A stretch of DNA of 64,000 bases, from contig NC_004722.1 of assembly GCF_000007825.1 (NCBI RefSeq), positions 4,380,501 to 4,444,500 on the forward strand, given 5' to 3'. The position numbers were made by a program, and so were the translations under genes. This document shows, in pieces, positions 28,780 to 40,728 of the stretch. Source of the DNA: Bacillus cereus ATCC 14579. GTDB lineage: Bacteria; Bacillota; Bacilli; Bacillales; Bacillaceae_G. The first letter of the stretch is position 1, and every line of letters starts with the position of its first letter. The notes beneath the pieces were generated by a model that saw nothing but the letters and a program-made list of their open reading frames with translations, did no database searches and was not told the origin of the DNA.

Positions 28780-31425
28780 TTACTTTTCAAGATCTGCTAG
28801 ACGTTGACGAACTGCTTCGCGTTTTTCTAGGTAATCTTGCTCTTTCGCACGCTCTCCTTCAATAACCGCTGCAGGAGCTTTCGCTACGAAACCTTGGTTA
28901 GAAAGTTTCTTCTGTACACGTTCTACTTCTTTATCGAACTTCTCAAGTTCTTTCTCAAGACGAGCTCTCTCTTCATCAAGATTGATAAGATCAGCTAACG
29001 GTAAGAATAACTCTGCACCTGATACGATTGCAGTCATTGCTTTTTCTGGCGCTTGTAAGTCCGTTTGAATTGTTAATTCGCTTGGGTTACAGAAACGCTC
29101 AATGTAAGAGCTATTTTTCGTAAGTTGAGCAAGTACAGCCTCATCTTTTGCTTTAATTTGCATTTGAACTTTTTTGCTCATTGGCGTATTTACTTCTGCA
29201 CGGATGTTACGAACAGAGCGAATGATATCAACTAGAAGGTGCATTTCTGCCGCAGCCTCCGTATCTTGTAAATCTTCGCGAACTGTTGGCCACGCAGCTA
29301 CTGTAATAGACTCGCCTTCATGCGGTAAATGTTGCCAAATTTTCTCTGTTACGAATGGCATGAATGGGTGTAATAGACGCATTGTTTGATCTAATACGTA
29401 AGCTAAAATAGAACGAGTTGTTTTCTTAGCTGCTTCATCTTCACCGTATAGTGGAAGTTTCGCCATTTCAATATACCAATCACAGAAATCGTCCCAAATG
29501 AAGTTGTATAATGAACGACCAGCTTCACCGAACTCATATTTATCCATGTTACGTGTTACGCTTTCGATTGTTTCGTTTAAGCGAGTTAAGATCCACTTAT
29601 CCGCAACTGATTTTTCACCAGTTAAATCGATTTCTTCATACTTCATATCATCCATGTTCATTAATACGAAACGTGATGCGTTCCAAATTTTATTAATGAA
29701 GTTCCAAGTAGATTCTACTTTTTCCATGCTGAAACGTAAATCTTGACCTGGTGCACTTCCTGTTGATAAGAAGAAACGCATTGCATCTGCACCGTACTTC
29801 TCGATAACATCCATTGGATCAATACCGTTACCAAGAGATTTACTCATTTTACGACCTTGCTCGTCACGAACTAAACCGTGAATTAATACATCTTTAAATG
29901 GACGCTCGCCTGTAAACTCTAAACCTTGGAAAATCATACGAGATACCCAGAAGAAGATGATATCATAACCCGTTACTAGTGCATCTGTTGAATAGTAACG
30001 TTTGAAGTCTGCTGAATCTTCATTTGGCCAACCAAGTGTGGAGAATGGCCATAATGCTGAACTGAACCATGTATCAAGTACATCGTTATCTTGATTCCAG
30101 TTTTCAATATCTGCTGGTGCTTCTGTACCTACGTATACTTCACCAGTTTCTTTATGGTACCAAGCTGGAATACGGTGTCCCCACCATAATTGACGAGAAA
30201 TACACCAGTCATGAATATTTTCCATCCAACGTAAATATGTGTTTTCAAAACGCTCTGGTACGAACGTTACTTTTTCTTCTTCTTTTTGTTGAAGCGCTAC
30301 TGCTTTTTCAGCAAGTGGAGCCATTTTTACGAACCACTGTGTTGATAAATAAGGCTCAACAACCGCACCGCTACGCTCACTATGACCTACTGAATGCATA
30401 TGTGGCTCGATTTCTACTAATACGCCAGCTTCTTGTAAGTCTTTTACTAATTCTTTACGGCATTCGAAACGATCCATACCGTTATACTTACCAGCTTTTT
30501 CGTTCATCGATCCATCTTCGTTCATTACTAAGATGCGTGGTAAGTCATGACGGTTACCTACTTCAAAGTCATTCGGGTCATGAGCTGGTGTAATTTTTAC
30601 AACGCCCGTTCCGAAATCTTTTTCTACGTACTCATCAGCAATAATCGGAATCTCACGGCCTACGATTGGAAGTGTAACTGTTTTTCCGATTAAATGTTTG
30701 TAACGATCGTCTTCTGGATGAACTGCTACTGCTGTATCACCAAGCATCGTTTCTGGACGAGTAGTAGCAAGACGAATGTGACCAGAACCATCTGTTAACG
30801 GATAGTTCATATGGTAGAATGCACCTTGAACTTCTTTATGAATTACTTCAATATCAGAAAGAGCTGTACGTGTTGCTGGATCCCAGTTGATGATATATTC
30901 ACCACGGTAAATTAAGCCTTTTTCGTATAATTGAACGAATACTTTATTAACCGCATCTGATAAACCTTTGTCTAATGTGAAGCGTTCACGAGAATAGTCT
31001 AGTCCTAAACCAACTTTCCCCCATTGTTGACGAATGTGAGAAGCGTACTCTTCTTTCCACTCCCAAGCTTTTTCAAGGAATTTTTCACGGCCAAGATCGT
31101 AACGTGAAATACCTTCTTCACGAAGTTTTCCTTCTACTTTCGCTTGTGTTGCGATACCAGCATGGTCCATTCCTGGAAGCCATAGTACATCGTATCCTTG
31201 CATACGCTTCGTACGAGTTAAAATATCTTGAAGAGTTGTATCCCAAGCATGACCTAAGTGTAACTTACCAGTTACGTTCGGAGGTGGAATTACAATTGTA
31301 TACGGTTGTTTCTTCTCGTCTCCTGTTGCTTCAAAATATTTGCCTTCAAGCCACCATTGATAAAGGCCTTCTTCAACGGACATATGATCATATTTAGTTG
31401 GTAAATTCTTTTCCGTGTTTGACAT
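28780..31425 (-). CDS. valS: ValS, valyl-tRNA synthetase
   Basis: This is the class I aminoacyl-tRNA synthetase charging tRNA-Val, 881 residues. It has the HIGH-type motif [13 protein letters not shown] (residues 49-61), KMSKSLGN near residue 527, the CP1 editing domain and the C-terminal coiled-coil arm. A T-box leader lies directly upstream, so expression responds to uncharged tRNA-Val. Confidence 0.98.
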   Translation of the reverse strand: MSNTEKNLPTKYDHMSVEEGLYQWWLEGKYFEATGDEKKQPYTIVIPPPNVTGKLHLGHAWDTTLQDILTRTKRMQGYDVLWLPGMDHAGIATQAKVEGKLREEGISRYDLGREKFLEKAWEWKEEYASHIRQQWGKVGLGLDYSRERFTLDKGLSDAVNKVFVQLYEKGLIYRGEYIINWDPATRTALSDIEVIHKEVQGAFYHMNYPLTDGSGHIRLATTRPETMLGDTAVAVHPEDDRYKHLIGKTVTLPIVGREIPIIADEYVEKDFGTGVVKITPAHDPNDFEVGNRHDLPRILVMNEDGSMNEKAGKYNGMDRFECRKELVKDLQEAGVLVEIEPHMHSVGHSERSGAVVEPYLSTQWFVKMAPLAEKAVALQQKEEEKVTFVPERFENTYLRWMENIHDWCISRQLWWGHRIPAWYHKETGEVYVGTEAPADIENWNQDNDVLDTWFSSALWPFSTLGWPNEDSADFKRYYSTDALVTGYDIIFFWVSRMIFQGLEFTGERPFKDVLIHGLVRDEQGRKMSKSLGNGIDPMDVIEKYGADAMRFFLSTGSAPGQDLRFSMEKVESTWNFINKIWNASRFVLMNMDDMKYEEIDLTGEKSVADKWILTRLNETIESVTRNMDKYEFGEAGRSLYNFIWDDFCDWYIEMAKLPLYGEDEAAKKTTRSILAYVLDQTMRLLHPFMPFVTEKIWQHLPHEGESITVAAWPTVREDLQDTEAAAEMHLLVDIIRSVRNIRAEVNTPMSKKVQMQIKAKDEAVLAQLTKNSSYIERFCNPSELTIQTDLQAPEKAMTAIVSGAELFLPLADLINLDEERARLEKELEKFDKEVERVQKKLSNQGFVAKAPAAVIEGERAKEQDYLEKREAVRQRLADLEK

Positions 31426-31445
31426 TATTTTCCCTCCTTAAAATA

Positions 31446-31705
31446 AAAAATGTCCCTCATCCAAAAAGGACGAGGGACATCGCGGTACCACCTTTATTTA
31501 CAAACAAATTCATAATTTGCTTATACTCTTAATTTGATAACGGACAAATCCGTCTTTTCCTAATAAGAACTATTCCGTTCAGAAAAGATGCTCCAGGGCT
31601 ACCTTCTAACATAACTATCTAGAGAATCTCCCAGCTAATGATTCTCCTCTCTGAAGACGTTTCATGTTATACTCTTCCCCTTCAAGGCATTTATATGATT
31701 GTTAA
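31446..31705 (-). promoter_or_regulatory. T-box riboswitch of valS
   Basis: The minus strand carries the T-box sequence AAGGTGGTACCGCG (31494-31481), followed by a terminator stem (ATGTCCCTC...GAGGGACAT) and a T-run. The upstream part contains the stem I elements AGAGTA and AGAGAG. I did not fix the specifier codon by eye. Confidence 0.93.
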
Positions 31706-31719
31706 TTATTATATACAAT

Positions 31720-31748
31720 AGTGTAAAAAACGAAACCTTATTCGTCAA
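31720..31748 (-). promoter_or_regulatory. Promoter of the valS T-box transcript
   Basis: On the minus strand TTGACG and TACACT are 17 bases apart, just upstream of the leader. Confidence 0.6.
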
Positions 31749-31815
31749 GATAAATTTAAAACTACAGCTTTTGGTGCCAAAAAGAAGATAAGTAGAATCC
31801 TCTACTTCTCTTCTT

Positions 31816-31938
31816 TACCCCGCTATTTGTGGGCAGTAAGACCTCCACCTCAAAACTCAGCTGAAGCAAAGAAGTTAGAAGGGAGCCCTGGTGCCCGTAA
31901 ACGCCCAATTAGTGAAGGCTAATCATCAGCGGGGAATG
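31816..31938. repeat. bcr-type interspersed repeat, copy A
   Basis: This 120-base non-coding unit is bounded by CCCCGCT and AGCGGGG and contains GGGCAGTAAGACCTCCACCT. A second copy in the opposite orientation lies at 63860-63981. Such repeats with inverted ends are a feature of the B. cereus group. It sits between valS and ysxE. Confidence 0.8.
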
Positions 31939-31944
31939 TTTACT

Positions 31945-32970
31945 TTATCCGTTCCCTTGCTGGGCAGCTTGTAATTGTGACAGGAAATATTCTATATTGC
32001 TAACGAGCCAATGCGATTGTTGCAAACTCTTTACTCCGCGCAGTTCATTTTCCTCGTTACGATTATCTCTTCTTTTCTTATAAGACTGGATTTGCCGAAT
32101 AAATTGCGATGGATACGTCATATACGCAAACATAAGTAGTTGCTCTTCTTTCGTAAAAGGGAAATTTTTTTGATACATTTGAAACCATTCAAACCGATCA
32201 CTTCTTGCGATTGGATATGTGTTTAAAGACCGTGAATAAAAACCTACTATATCTTGCACAGGCGTTGCAAACTTCGATTTTTCTAAACTAATAAAATAGC
32301 CATTCCGTTCATAGTCAAATAAAAAATGATTCAGTGACACATTACCATGCACAAAAGTAATACGCGTTTTCTCCTTTTCTTTCATCGCATCGTTCCACTC
32401 ATTTAATTGCTTCGTTGCAAATTCACGCGCTCTCATTACATGATGATAGTACGTACAATATTGCAATTCAAACGGGGACATATACCATTTTGATTCAGAT
32501 TCTACGAGAAACTCTTCTAACATCTCACCATCATTTTCCCAACGATCGGATATACTTGTATAATGTTTTTCTAAATCTTCTTCCGTATACGTTTCTTCCT
32601 TCACAGTTTTTTGATGCAACGTTCCAAGTGTCTGAAACATTTTATGGTATTGATCATTGTCCTCACCGTTTCCTTCTGCACGTTCTAACCAAGGCATTAA
32701 ATAATAATTATACGTCCCGTCACTTAAAATATAACTTCCATCCGTCGCATGATATATAGGTACATAATTTGAAAAACCTTTCTCCTTCAAATATTGAATA
32801 TGATGCAGAAAGTTATTCCGCTCTAACTTTCTGCCTTCTATTTTCTTGAGTGCATATGGACCTTGATTCGTATAAATTTTCATTACATTTCCGTGCTCTT
32901 CCATATGCTGCGTATCCAATCTATATTGCCTCACGATAGGTTCATAGTGATTTCGCAACTCAATATCCAT
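31945..32970 (-). CDS. ysxE: YsxE, CotS-family spore coat protein
   Basis: This 341-residue protein resembles the CotS/YsxE aminoglycoside-phosphotransferase fold used as a spore coat component. Seen are a nucleotide-binding-like segment (MKIYTNQGPYALKKI), a catalytic-loop-like VHGNVSLNHFLFD (residues 207-219) with Asn in the usual Asp position, and a conserved C-terminal helix. The Asn suggests no kinase activity. It precedes spoVID on the opposite side of valS as in B. subtilis. Confidence 0.85.
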   Translation of the reverse strand: MDIELRNHYEPIVRQYRLDTQHMEEHGNVMKIYTNQGPYALKKIEGRKLERNNFLHHIQYLKEKGFSNYVPIYHATDGSYILSDGTYNYYLMPWLERAEGNGEDNDQYHKMFQTLGTLHQKTVKEETYTEEDLEKHYTSISDRWENDGEMLEEFLVESESKWYMSPFELQYCTYYHHVMRAREFATKQLNEWNDAMKEKEKTRITFVHGNVSLNHFLFDYERNGYFISLEKSKFATPVQDIVGFYSRSLNTYPIARSDRFEWFQMYQKNFPFTKEEQLLMFAYMTYPSQFIRQIQSYKKRRDNRNEENELRGVKSLQQSHWLVSNIEYFLSQLQAAQQGNG

Positions 32971-33009
32971 ACGAATAACCCTTTCTATTCAAAACATAGC
33001 CTCTAAGAA

Positions 33010-33040
33010 AGGAAGTGAGTGAAAACACTCACTTCCTTAT
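33010..33040 (-). terminator. Terminator after spoVID
   Basis: AAGGAAGTGAGTG and CACTCACTTCCTT pair over 13 bases with an AAAA loop. It overlaps the stop region. Confidence 0.8.
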
Positions 33041-34047
33041 TTCGCCTTTACCCTTGAAACGGGAATATAAATAATTTGCCCCGTATTTAAAAATATATCT
33101 TCTGTTTGATTGACACGGTATAAATTTTGTACAGACGTTTCATAACGGTCTGCAATAGATTCAATTGTATCCCCTTCTTGCACGAAATACATTCTTAACT
33201 TTGTAAATTCTTCTTCCGGTTCTTTCGTAAATAGTTTTGTTAAATAAAGCGCATTTTCATCTCGCTGTGAGTACTCTTCTTCTTGTTCTTCCTGCTTTTT
33301 CGCTTTTTCTTTCTTGAAATCTTTTCGTCCGAACAGTTCAAATTGCGGCGTTGTTTCTTGCTCCTCTTCACGTTCCACAAATTCATGTTCTTCTATTTTC
33401 TCTTCTTCTAATTCCTGCTCTTTTCTTTCCTCTAATTGGAACGGTTCAAATGCGTAATCTTCCCACTCATCTGATTCCTTATATGCTGGTTCTTCTACAT
33501 GCGGCGCCGGTCTATTTTCATCCTCTTGCGCTGAATCTTCTTCTAACTCAGCATACACCGTTTCTTCCTCTTCAACTTCATCCTCGCTTCTCTCTTCATC
33601 ACACAAACCGGTAATAGATATATCCGCTAATAATTGTAAGCAACCATTTTCCTTTAATTCATAATCAAATTCCTCGATTGATACATATAGCTCTTCAATT
33701 ACTTTCACTCGATTTCTCGGAATTGATATTTCAAGTGGAAAGGAATGAACAAGTTCATTAACCCCATCTTCTCTTGTTTCTACATAATCAATTGACTTTG
33801 CTGGCGATAGTTCTCTTAATGAATACGCGGAATCATCTTTTCGTGCAACATACTCTCCCGTTAAATCTAATTGTCCTCTCACGATTACTTCATGATCAAG
33901 CTCTTCTATCTCAACGTCTGGATCTAACGAAATTGACAAAAGTTCTTCGACTTCCTGTCCTTTTTGGAACCACACAGATTCTTTTAATGAAAATCGTAAT
34001 GAATGATCTGCAGCCACTTCTTTTCCCCCTCCCAAACTATATGTCAT
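33037..34047 (-). CDS. spoVID: SpoVID, coat encasement protein with LysM
   Basis: SpoVID makes the coat layers wrap around the forespore. The 336-residue protein has a conserved N-terminal domain (LRFSLKESVWF at residues 18-28), a long Glu-rich acidic middle (about 155-275) and a C-terminal LysM domain (FVQEGDTIESIADRYETS). It is shorter than B. subtilis SpoVID (about 575 aa), with the difference in the acidic linker. Confidence 0.92.
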   Translation of the reverse strand: MTYSLGGGKEVAADHSLRFSLKESVWFQKGQEVEELLSISLDPDVEIEELDHEVIVRGQLDLTGEYVARKDDSAYSLRELSPAKSIDYVETREDGVNELVHSFPLEISIPRNRVKVIEELYVSIEEFDYELKENGCLQLLADISITGLCDEERSEDEVEEEETVYAELEEDSAQEDENRPAPHVEEPAYKESDEWEDYAFEPFQLEERKEQELEEEKIEEHEFVEREEEQETTPQFELFGRKDFKKEKAKKQEEQEEEYSQRDENALYLTKLFTKEPEEEFTKLRMYFVQEGDTIESIADRYETSVQNLYRVNQTEDIFLNTGQIIYIPVSRVKAK

Positions 34048-34083
34048 TACAGATTTATGTGTGGGAAGCTTACTTTATGAATA

Positions 34084-34118
34084 AAAAAAATCGCTCCCCT
34101 TATGGAGAGCGATTTTCT
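34084..34118 (-). terminator. Terminator after hemL
   Basis: AAATCGCTCCCC and GGAGAGCGATTT form an imperfect stem followed by a T-run on the minus strand. Confidence 0.7.
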
Positions 34119-34126
34119 CTAATACA

Positions 34127-35416
34127 CTACGCTTTTAATTTTGACATTGCAATTTCAGCTGCTGCAATCGTTGCTTCAATATCTGCATCACTATGTGCTG
34201 TCGATAAGAATAAACCTTCGAATTGAGATGGTGGTAAGAATACACCTTGTTCTACCATTTCACGATAGTAAGCCGCAAAGAATTCTAAGTTTGAAGATTT
34301 TGCTGCATCGTAATTAATAACGGGTTCATCTGTAAAGAAAATACCAATCATAGAGCCTGCACGGTTAATATGATGCGGAATGCCATGTTTTTCAGCTGCT
34401 TTACGTAATCCAGCTTCTAACATTTCAGCTTTACGCTCAAATTCTACATATGATTCTGGCGTCAACTGTACTAACGTTTCATAACCTGCCGCCATTGCAA
34501 GTGGATTACCTGATAAAGTACCAGCTTGGTAAATCGGTCCGCTTGGCGCAACTTGGCGCATAATTTCCGCTTTACCACCGTATGCTCCTACCGGTAAACC
34601 ACCACCGATTACTTTACCTAGGCATGTTAAATCAGGCGTTACGCCATAATAACCTTGGCCACAATTATAAGCTACTCGGAACCCTGTCATTACTTCATCA
34701 AAAATAAGCAATGCACCGTTTTGTTCTGTTACTTCACGAAGACCTTCTAAAAATCCAGGCTGCGGAGGAACAACCCCCATATTTCCTGCTACTGGTTCTA
34801 CAATTACACAAGCAATATCATCACCGAATTGTTCAAACGCGTATTTTACGCTTTCTAAATCGTTATACGCTACTGTAATCGTATTTTTCGCTACACCTTC
34901 TGGTACACCAGGACTATCTGGTAAACCTAAAGTCGCCACACCAGAACCAGCTTTAATTAATAACGAATCACCATGACCGTGGTAACAACCAATAAATTTC
35001 AAGATTTTATTACGACCTGTATAACCACGAGCTAAACGTAGTGCACTCATTGTTGCTTCCGTTCCAGAGTTAACCATACGCACAATCTCAATTGATGGCA
35101 CGCGCTCAATAACAAGTTTTGCTAATTTATTTTCAATTTCTGTTGGTGCACCGAAGCTTGTACCTCTTTCAGCAACAGATTTTAACGCTTCTACAACACG
35201 ATCATTTGCATGACCATGAATTAAAGGACCCCATGATAATACGTAGTCGATGTATTCATTCCCATCGATATCATATACTTTAGAGCCTTTTCCACGCTCC
35301 ATAAACAACGGATTCATCCCAACAGACTTAAAGGCACGAACCGGGCTATTTACGCCACCAGGCATTAAGTCTTGCGCCTCTTCAAACGCTGCAATTGACT
35401 TATCAAACTTTTTCAT
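34127..35416 (-). CDS. hemL: HemL, glutamate-1-semialdehyde aminomutase
   Basis: HemL converts glutamate-1-semialdehyde to 5-aminolevulinate using PLP. The 429-residue protein shows the PLP lysine in [17 protein letters not shown] and the [10 protein letters not shown] motif. It is the last gene of hemAXCDBL and its start overlaps the hemB stop by one base. Confidence 0.97.
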   Translation of the reverse strand: MKKFDKSIAAFEEAQDLMPGGVNSPVRAFKSVGMNPLFMERGKGSKVYDIDGNEYIDYVLSWGPLIHGHANDRVVEALKSVAERGTSFGAPTEIENKLAKLVIERVPSIEIVRMVNSGTEATMSALRLARGYTGRNKILKFIGCYHGHGDSLLIKAGSGVATLGLPDSPGVPEGVAKNTITVAYNDLESVKYAFEQFGDDIACVIVEPVAGNMGVVPPQPGFLEGLREVTEQNGALLIFDEVMTGFRVAYNCGQGYYGVTPDLTCLGKVIGGGLPVGAYGGKAEIMRQVAPSGPIYQAGTLSGNPLAMAAGYETLVQLTPESYVEFERKAEMLEAGLRKAAEKHGIPHHINRAGSMIGIFFTDEPVINYDAAKSSNLEFFAAYYREMVEQGVFLPPSQFEGLFLSTAHSDADIEATIAAAEIAMSKLKA

Positions 35417-36405
35417 TATTTAGCGCCTCCTTCTTGTAACCATCTTGCTGCATCTTTTGCATGATACGTAATAATTAAATCTGCCCCTGCACGTTTCATA
35501 CTAATTAATTTTTCAAGAACAACTTCTTTTTCATTAATCCAACCATTTTGCGCTGCCGCTTTAATCATCGAATATTCACCACTTACATTATAAGCGACAA
35601 CTGGTAAATTAAAGTTATTTTTCACATCACGAACGATATCTAAGTAAGAAAGAGCTGGTTTTACGATTAAGAAATCTGCACCTTCCATTACATCTGATTC
35701 TGCTTCACGGAATGCTTCCATACGGTTTGCCGGATCCATTTGATATGTTTTACGGTCACCAAATTGCGGTGCACCGTGCGCAGCATCACGGAATGGTCCA
35801 TAAAATGCTGATGAATATTTCACAGCGTACGACATAACTGGCACGTGTCCAAAACCATTTTCGTCTAATGCATGACGAATTGCTGTTACGAAGCCGTCCA
35901 TCATGTTTGATGGCGCAATAATATCCGCTCCCGCTTTCGCTTGACTTACAGCTGTTTTCGCAAGAACTGCAAGAGACTCGTCATTTAAAATAATCCCATC
36001 TTCAATTACACCGCAATGACCATGGCTTGTAAATTGACATAAACATGTATCTGCAACTACTACTAGCTCAGGGAAATCACCTTTAATTTGCTGAATAGCA
36101 CGTTGTACAATTCCATGATCACAATATGCTGATGATCCAACTTCATCCTTTTCAGCAGGTAAACCAAATACAATAACAGAACGAATACCTAAATCAACAA
36201 CTTCTTGCATTTCAGCTTGCAATAAATCTAAAGACATTTGATATACGCCCGGCATAGAAGGAACTTCATTACGAACATTTTCACCTTCTAATACAAAAAT
36301 AGGGTAAATAAAATCTTCCGTATGTAAAAACGTTTCACGCACAAGTGCACGCATGCCCCCGCTTTGTCTTAAACGACGATGACGATTAAATTGTAAAGAG
36401 TTCAT
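35416..36405 (-). CDS. hemB: HemB, porphobilinogen synthase
   Basis: HemB condenses two 5-aminolevulinate molecules. The zinc-binding cysteine set [14 protein letters not shown] is near residues 120-133, and the active-site lysines are in [16 protein letters not shown] and [10 protein letters not shown]. It is 329 residues, within the hem operon. Confidence 0.97.
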   Translation of the reverse strand: MNSLQFNRHRRLRQSGGMRALVRETFLHTEDFIYPIFVLEGENVRNEVPSMPGVYQMSLDLLQAEMQEVVDLGIRSVIVFGLPAEKDEVGSSAYCDHGIVQRAIQQIKGDFPELVVVADTCLCQFTSHGHCGVIEDGIILNDESLAVLAKTAVSQAKAGADIIAPSNMMDGFVTAIRHALDENGFGHVPVMSYAVKYSSAFYGPFRDAAHGAPQFGDRKTYQMDPANRMEAFREAESDVMEGADFLIVKPALSYLDIVRDVKNNFNLPVVAYNVSGEYSMIKAAAQNGWINEKEVVLEKLISMKRAGADLIITYHAKDAARWLQEGGAK

Positions 36406-36425
36406 AGATTTCTATCCCCATTCTT

Positions 36426-37178
36426 TCATTTTATAGATTCACAAACATATTGTAGTAATGCTTCTACAGTGTACTCTTTCGGCACAATAACAGACGGAAA
36501 ATAAAGACTTGCCTCTTTTTCCGTAATAGGTCCTATACAAGCAATTGTACATTTTTTTGTCCATTCTCTCCAGTTTGTACCCTCAAGTAAACGAACAAAA
36601 CTAGTAACAGTTGAAGGGCTCGTAAATGTAATAATGTCTACTTTCCCTAACTTCAATGCTGCTATAAGTTCTTGCTTTTTTTCTATATTCACTTTCGTAC
36701 CGTATACGATTAGCTCATCTAGAGAAACACCAATTTCCCGAAGTGCAACCGGAATTACCTCTCTTGCTAAATTCCCTTTCGGAAATAAAATACGTTCGTT
36801 TCCACTTAATTCTTTTAGAAACTCTTCTGCAAATGCTTCTGCAACAAATGAAGTCGGAACAAAATGAACTTGATAGCCCCTTTTTTCTAACTCTAATTTT
36901 GTTTTCACACCTACCGCAGCGATTCTAATGGTTAACGGTAGTTTCTTTTTTAAACTATCTAGAAAAAAAGCTACACCATTTCTGCTCGTAAAAATAACCC
37001 AGTCGTATGAATGTAGCTGCTCTTCAATATGTTGAATTTGCCTATGAGACATACCTTCCATACGCAAAAGCGGAATTTCCAATGGAATTCCGCTCTTTTC
37101 TTTCACTGCTACACTCATTTGTTTCGCTTGATGCTGGGCACGTGTAATCAATACCGTTTTTCCAGCGAGAGCGTTCAT
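36426..37178 (-). CDS. hemD: HemD, uroporphyrinogen-III synthase
   Basis: HemD cyclises hydroxymethylbilane with inversion of ring D. The 250-residue protein shows the typical low-conservation HemD pattern, with TVLITRAQHQ at the start, WVIFTSRNGV near residue 57 and ITFTSPSTVTSFV near residue 188. It begins two bases after hemC ends. Confidence 0.95.
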   Translation of the reverse strand: MNALAGKTVLITRAQHQAKQMSVAVKEKSGIPLEIPLLRMEGMSHRQIQHIEEQLHSYDWVIFTSRNGVAFFLDSLKKKLPLTIRIAAVGVKTKLELEKRGYQVHFVPTSFVAEAFAEEFLKELSGNERILFPKGNLAREVIPVALREIGVSLDELIVYGTKVNIEKKQELIAALKLGKVDIITFTSPSTVTSFVRLLEGTNWREWTKKCTIACIGPITEKEASLYFPSVIVPKEYTVEALLQYVCESIK

Positions 37179-37180
37179 AT

Positions 37181-38110
37181 TTATTGTTGCTCCTTATTTG
37201 CAGCAAGAATGAGTTCTTTGGCGCCTTGTTTAATTAAACGGTCCGCGGCCTCTAACCCTACTTCCTCAGGGTTAGTACCCACTACTGTCTCTTTTAATAA
37301 AACAGAGCCATCCATAGAGCCGACAAGAGCTGTTAATTCGATTGCATCGTTTTCTGTAAGGGTTGCATATCCAGCAATTGGAACTTGGCATCCACCTTCA
37401 AGTTTATGAAGAAATACTCGCTCCGCTGCCACTGTTCTTTCTGTTATCGTATCATTAATATGCGCTAACAACTGCAATAAATCCTTATCATCCTCACGAC
37501 ACTCAATCGCTAATGCACCTTGTCCTACAGCAGGTACACATAACGTATCATCTAAATGTTCTGTAATAACATCATTATCCCAGCCCATTCTTTGTAATCC
37601 AGCTGTCGCTAAAATAATCGCATCGTAATCTTCTTCTTTTAATTTACGTAAACGTGTATCGATATTCCCGCGAATCCACTTCACTTGTAAATCTGGTCTC
37701 GCAGCGAGTAGCTGTGCACTACGTCTTAAACTACTCGTACCTAAAATAGCACCTTCCGCTAACTCTTTAAACGATGCTCCATTTTTTGAGATAAAAGCAT
37801 CACGAGGGTCAACACGCTTTGGTGTACAGCCAATCATTAAACCTTCTGGAAGTACGGCTGGCATATCTTTCATACTATGTACAGCCATATCGATTTCTTT
37901 CGTAAGTAACGCATGCTCAATTTCTTTAACGAACAAGCCTTTTCCGCCTACTTTTGAAAGAGTAACATCTAAAATAACATCACCTTTTGTGACAATTTCT
38001 TTCACTTCAAATTCATATGGTAGACCTAGGGCTTTTAACTGATCAATAAACCAGTTTGTTTGCGTTAATGCTAGTTTACTCTTTCGTGACCCTACAATAA
38101 TTTTGCGCAT
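37181..38110 (-). CDS. hemC: HemC, porphobilinogen deaminase
   Basis: HemC polymerises four porphobilinogens. The dipyrromethane-cofactor cysteine is in [12 protein letters not shown] (about residue 240) and the N-terminal [12 protein letters not shown] is canonical. It is 309 residues, third gene of the hem operon. Confidence 0.97.
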   Translation of the reverse strand: MRKIIVGSRKSKLALTQTNWFIDQLKALGLPYEFEVKEIVTKGDVILDVTLSKVGGKGLFVKEIEHALLTKEIDMAVHSMKDMPAVLPEGLMIGCTPKRVDPRDAFISKNGASFKELAEGAILGTSSLRRSAQLLAARPDLQVKWIRGNIDTRLRKLKEEDYDAIILATAGLQRMGWDNDVITEHLDDTLCVPAVGQGALAIECREDDKDLLQLLAHINDTITERTVAAERVFLHKLEGGCQVPIAGYATLTENDAIELTALVGSMDGSVLLKETVVGTNPEEVGLEAADRLIKQGAKELILAANKEQQ

Positions 38111-38125
38111 AATTCTCTCTCCTCA

Positions 38126-38959
38126 TTATAAATACCAAAAGTGGAAATTGGACAAACTGCTTAATAGAAAAATGTTTACTAGCATTACGAGAAACGATCC
38201 GATATTCCACTGTACAATTTTCTTACCTTGCAACACATCTGCCGCTCGTAAATATAAACCTGTGCAATACACAAATAGAACGACAAAAGATCCGATTACT
38301 TTCGTATCATACCAATGGAAATTATCCAATTTTGTATATCCCCATATACATCCTAATAAAATTGCTAGTAAGAAAAATGGAACAGAAAATAAATTTAATC
38401 CGTAAGACATAGATTCTAGCTTCGGTAAATTCCCTAACCTTCTTAATCTCGCATTCCATTTTTTCTTTTTTAATAGGCGATATTGCAATAAATACATAAT
38501 AGAAAAAATGAACGATACAGTAAACGTTGCGTAAGAAATAATTGCCATACCGACATGCACGTATACAAGTTCTGAAACTAATTGTTCCGCAAGTACTGGC
38601 GACATCTTTCCGAGCGGTGTAAAAATAGAAAAAGCGCTTACGCCAAATGCTACAACATTTGTAAAAAAGACTAAAAAGTCAATTCTCATAAATCGATTAA
38701 TAACTAACGACATCGTAATCAATAACCAAACATAAAAATAAATCCCTGATAATAAAGTTAAAATAGGATTCGTTTCTGAATCTGTAGCTCTAAGCAACAT
38801 AAAAATAGACTGCAGGACCCATACAATCGCAAGTAACCAAAAAGCAAATCGGTTCGCCTTTCGGTTACTTTGGAAATAATCTATAAAATATAAACTAATG
38901 CTACAAGCATATAAAATAATTGCAATATGATAAATAATACTGTTATTAAAAAAACTCAT
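38126..38959 (-). CDS. hemX: HemX, membrane protein of the heme operon
   Basis: HemX is a multi-pass, cytochrome-c-assembly-like membrane protein that in B. subtilis lowers HemA levels. The product has about eight hydrophobic segments. The ATG at 38959 (MSFFNNSIIYH) is preferred; the upstream frame overlaps hemA. It has the same position as in B. subtilis, after hemA. Confidence 0.9.
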   Translation of the reverse strand: MSFFNNSIIYHIAIILYACSISLYFIDYFQSNRKANRFAFWLLAIVWVLQSIFMLLRATDSETNPILTLLSGIYFYVWLLITMSLVINRFMRIDFLVFFTNVVAFGVSAFSIFTPLGKMSPVLAEQLVSELVYVHVGMAIISYATFTVSFIFSIMYLLQYRLLKKKKWNARLRRLGNLPKLESMSYGLNLFSVPFFLLAILLGCIWGYTKLDNFHWYDTKVIGSFVVLFVYCTGLYLRAADVLQGKKIVQWNIGSFLVMLVNIFLLSSLSNFHFWYL

Positions 38960-38976
38960 CCGATCATCCTTCCAAA

Positions 38977-40311
38977 TTATAAAGATGGAACGGATGGTGT
39001 CCACACTCTTTTATGTTCTACTTCTTCCGCACGACTCTCTACTTCTTCCGTTTCTAAATCAAAAATCTTTGCAAATAACGCTAATTTTTCGCTCGCTCCC
39101 TCTTCAGCAGCTATTTCTTTCGCTACTAAAATTGGGTCTTTTAATAATTGATTAATAATACTTTTCGTATGCTTACTAATAACTTTTTTCTCACGATCAC
39201 TAAGGTTTGGTATTTTTCGCTCTAGGCTTACCATCGTTTCACTTTGGATTGCAAGTGCCTTATCACGAAGAGCTGATATTAATGGAACAACACCAAGTGT
39301 ACTTAACCACGTTTTAAATAGAACAATTTCCTCTTCAATCATAAATTGAATTTTCTCTGCCTCTTTCAAACGCTCAGCACGGTTTGCCTCCACTACTCCT
39401 TGTAAATCATCAATATCATACAAGAAAGAACCTTCTAGCTCATCAATCGCTGGATCAATATCACGCGGCACTGCAATGTCAACCATAAATAATGGACGAC
39501 CAGAGCGCATTTTCTCCACCTTTGTCATCATCTCTTTCGTAATGACATACTCAGATGCACCAGTTGAACTAATTAAAATATCTGCTTCTAATAATGCACA
39601 TTGTAATTCGCTTAACGATTTTGCATGTCCCATATATTTCTCAGCCATTACTTCTGCTTTCGAAAGCGTCCTATTCATAACTGTTACTTTACGAGCACCA
39701 CTTCCATATAAGTTTTGTAGTGCAAGTTCGCCCATTTTACCAGCACCAAGAATAAGCACATGACAATCTGTTAACTCGCCAAATATTTTCTTTCCAAGCT
39801 CAACAGCAGCATAACTAACAGACATTGCACTTTCCCCGATTGTTGTTTCTGAGTGGGCACGTTTTGCTAATGTAATGACTTGCTTAAACAATTCATTAAA
39901 AATTGTGCCTGTTGCTTTAACTTGTTGCGCTTCTAAAAAGCTATCTTTTATTTGACCTAAAATCTGCGTTTCTCCGACTACCATTGAATCTAAACCGCAC
40001 GTTACGCGGAATAAATGATCTATTGCGCCATCTTGTTCAAAAATAGTTAAATATGGCGCGACTTCTTCTATTTCAAGCTGAAACCAATCAGCTAAAAATT
40101 TCTTAATATAATACCGGCCCGTGTGTAATTGATCGACAACAGCATAAATCTCAGTGCGATTACAAGTTGACACAATGACATTCTCTAACACGCTCTTTTG
40201 ATTTTGTAATGTAGTCATCGCTCGCTCTATTTCTGCTGCCTGAAATGTGAGTTTCTCACGAAATTCTACAGGGGCTGTTCGATAATTTACACTAACAACA
40301 AGAATATGCAC
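38977..40311 (-). CDS. hemA: HemA, glutamyl-tRNA reductase
   Basis: HemA reduces glutamyl-tRNA to glutamate-1-semialdehyde, the first step of heme synthesis. The active-site Cys is in [10 protein letters not shown] (about residue 50); the NADPH-binding motif [12 protein letters not shown] is near residue 185. It is 444 residues, first gene of the operon, with feedback control expected through HemX and heme. Confidence 0.97.
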   Translation of the reverse strand: MHILVVSVNYRTAPVEFREKLTFQAAEIERAMTTLQNQKSVLENVIVSTCNRTEIYAVVDQLHTGRYYIKKFLADWFQLEIEEVAPYLTIFEQDGAIDHLFRVTCGLDSMVVGETQILGQIKDSFLEAQQVKATGTIFNELFKQVITLAKRAHSETTIGESAMSVSYAAVELGKKIFGELTDCHVLILGAGKMGELALQNLYGSGARKVTVMNRTLSKAEVMAEKYMGHAKSLSELQCALLEADILISSTGASEYVITKEMMTKVEKMRSGRPLFMVDIAVPRDIDPAIDELEGSFLYDIDDLQGVVEANRAERLKEAEKIQFMIEEEIVLFKTWLSTLGVVPLISALRDKALAIQSETMVSLERKIPNLSDREKKVISKHTKSIINQLLKDPILVAKEIAAEEGASEKLALFAKIFDLETEEVESRAEEVEHKRVWTPSVPSL

Positions 40312-40728
40312 GCAGCATGTGCCCCTTCACCCGTTTTATCACTTTATCTACTATCATAATACAACTTTCCTCTTATGAATCTGACAATCGGGGGAACAAC
40401 CGATTATTTTTTAATTATTCCTCCGTATGTAATAAAGGAGATTCAGTAACACTAATAAAAAAATTTCTACTTTATAATGATTATAAATTAATAACTCTAT
40501 TTGTACGTTACCAAAAAAAGCCCTCATAATCAAGTGATGGAAACTATTCCATATAAATTATAACATCATCTTCCCTATCTTCTTTCATCATGAAGGAAAA
40601 TATGTATGATTGTTCCAAAATGTAACAAAGACTTTCTCAATAAAATGTATTTGACATTGCACTTCTTTTTCGTTATATTAGTTTTACAAAATTAAATTGT
40701 GCACAACTTAATTAGAAGGGAGTTATTT
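40312..40728. other. Divergent intergenic region between hemA and ohrR
   Basis: No gene is supported in these 417 bases. They contain the upstream region of the leftward hem operon and the ohrR promoter and operator. Confidence 0.7.
40651..40707 (+). promoter_or_regulatory. ohrR promoter and probable OhrR operator
   Basis: TTGACA (40651) and TATATT (40674) have a 17-base spacer. Directly downstream, TACAAAATTAAATTGTG resembles the A/T-rich palindromic OhrR site (TACAATT-AAATTGTA type), which fits autorepression released by organic peroxides. Confidence 0.7.

Noticed and set aside
29174..31397. Plus-strand open frames opposite valS (several of 60-170 codons)
   Set aside because: They are mirror frames of a highly conserved essential gene, lack ribosome sites, and have shadow-type composition.
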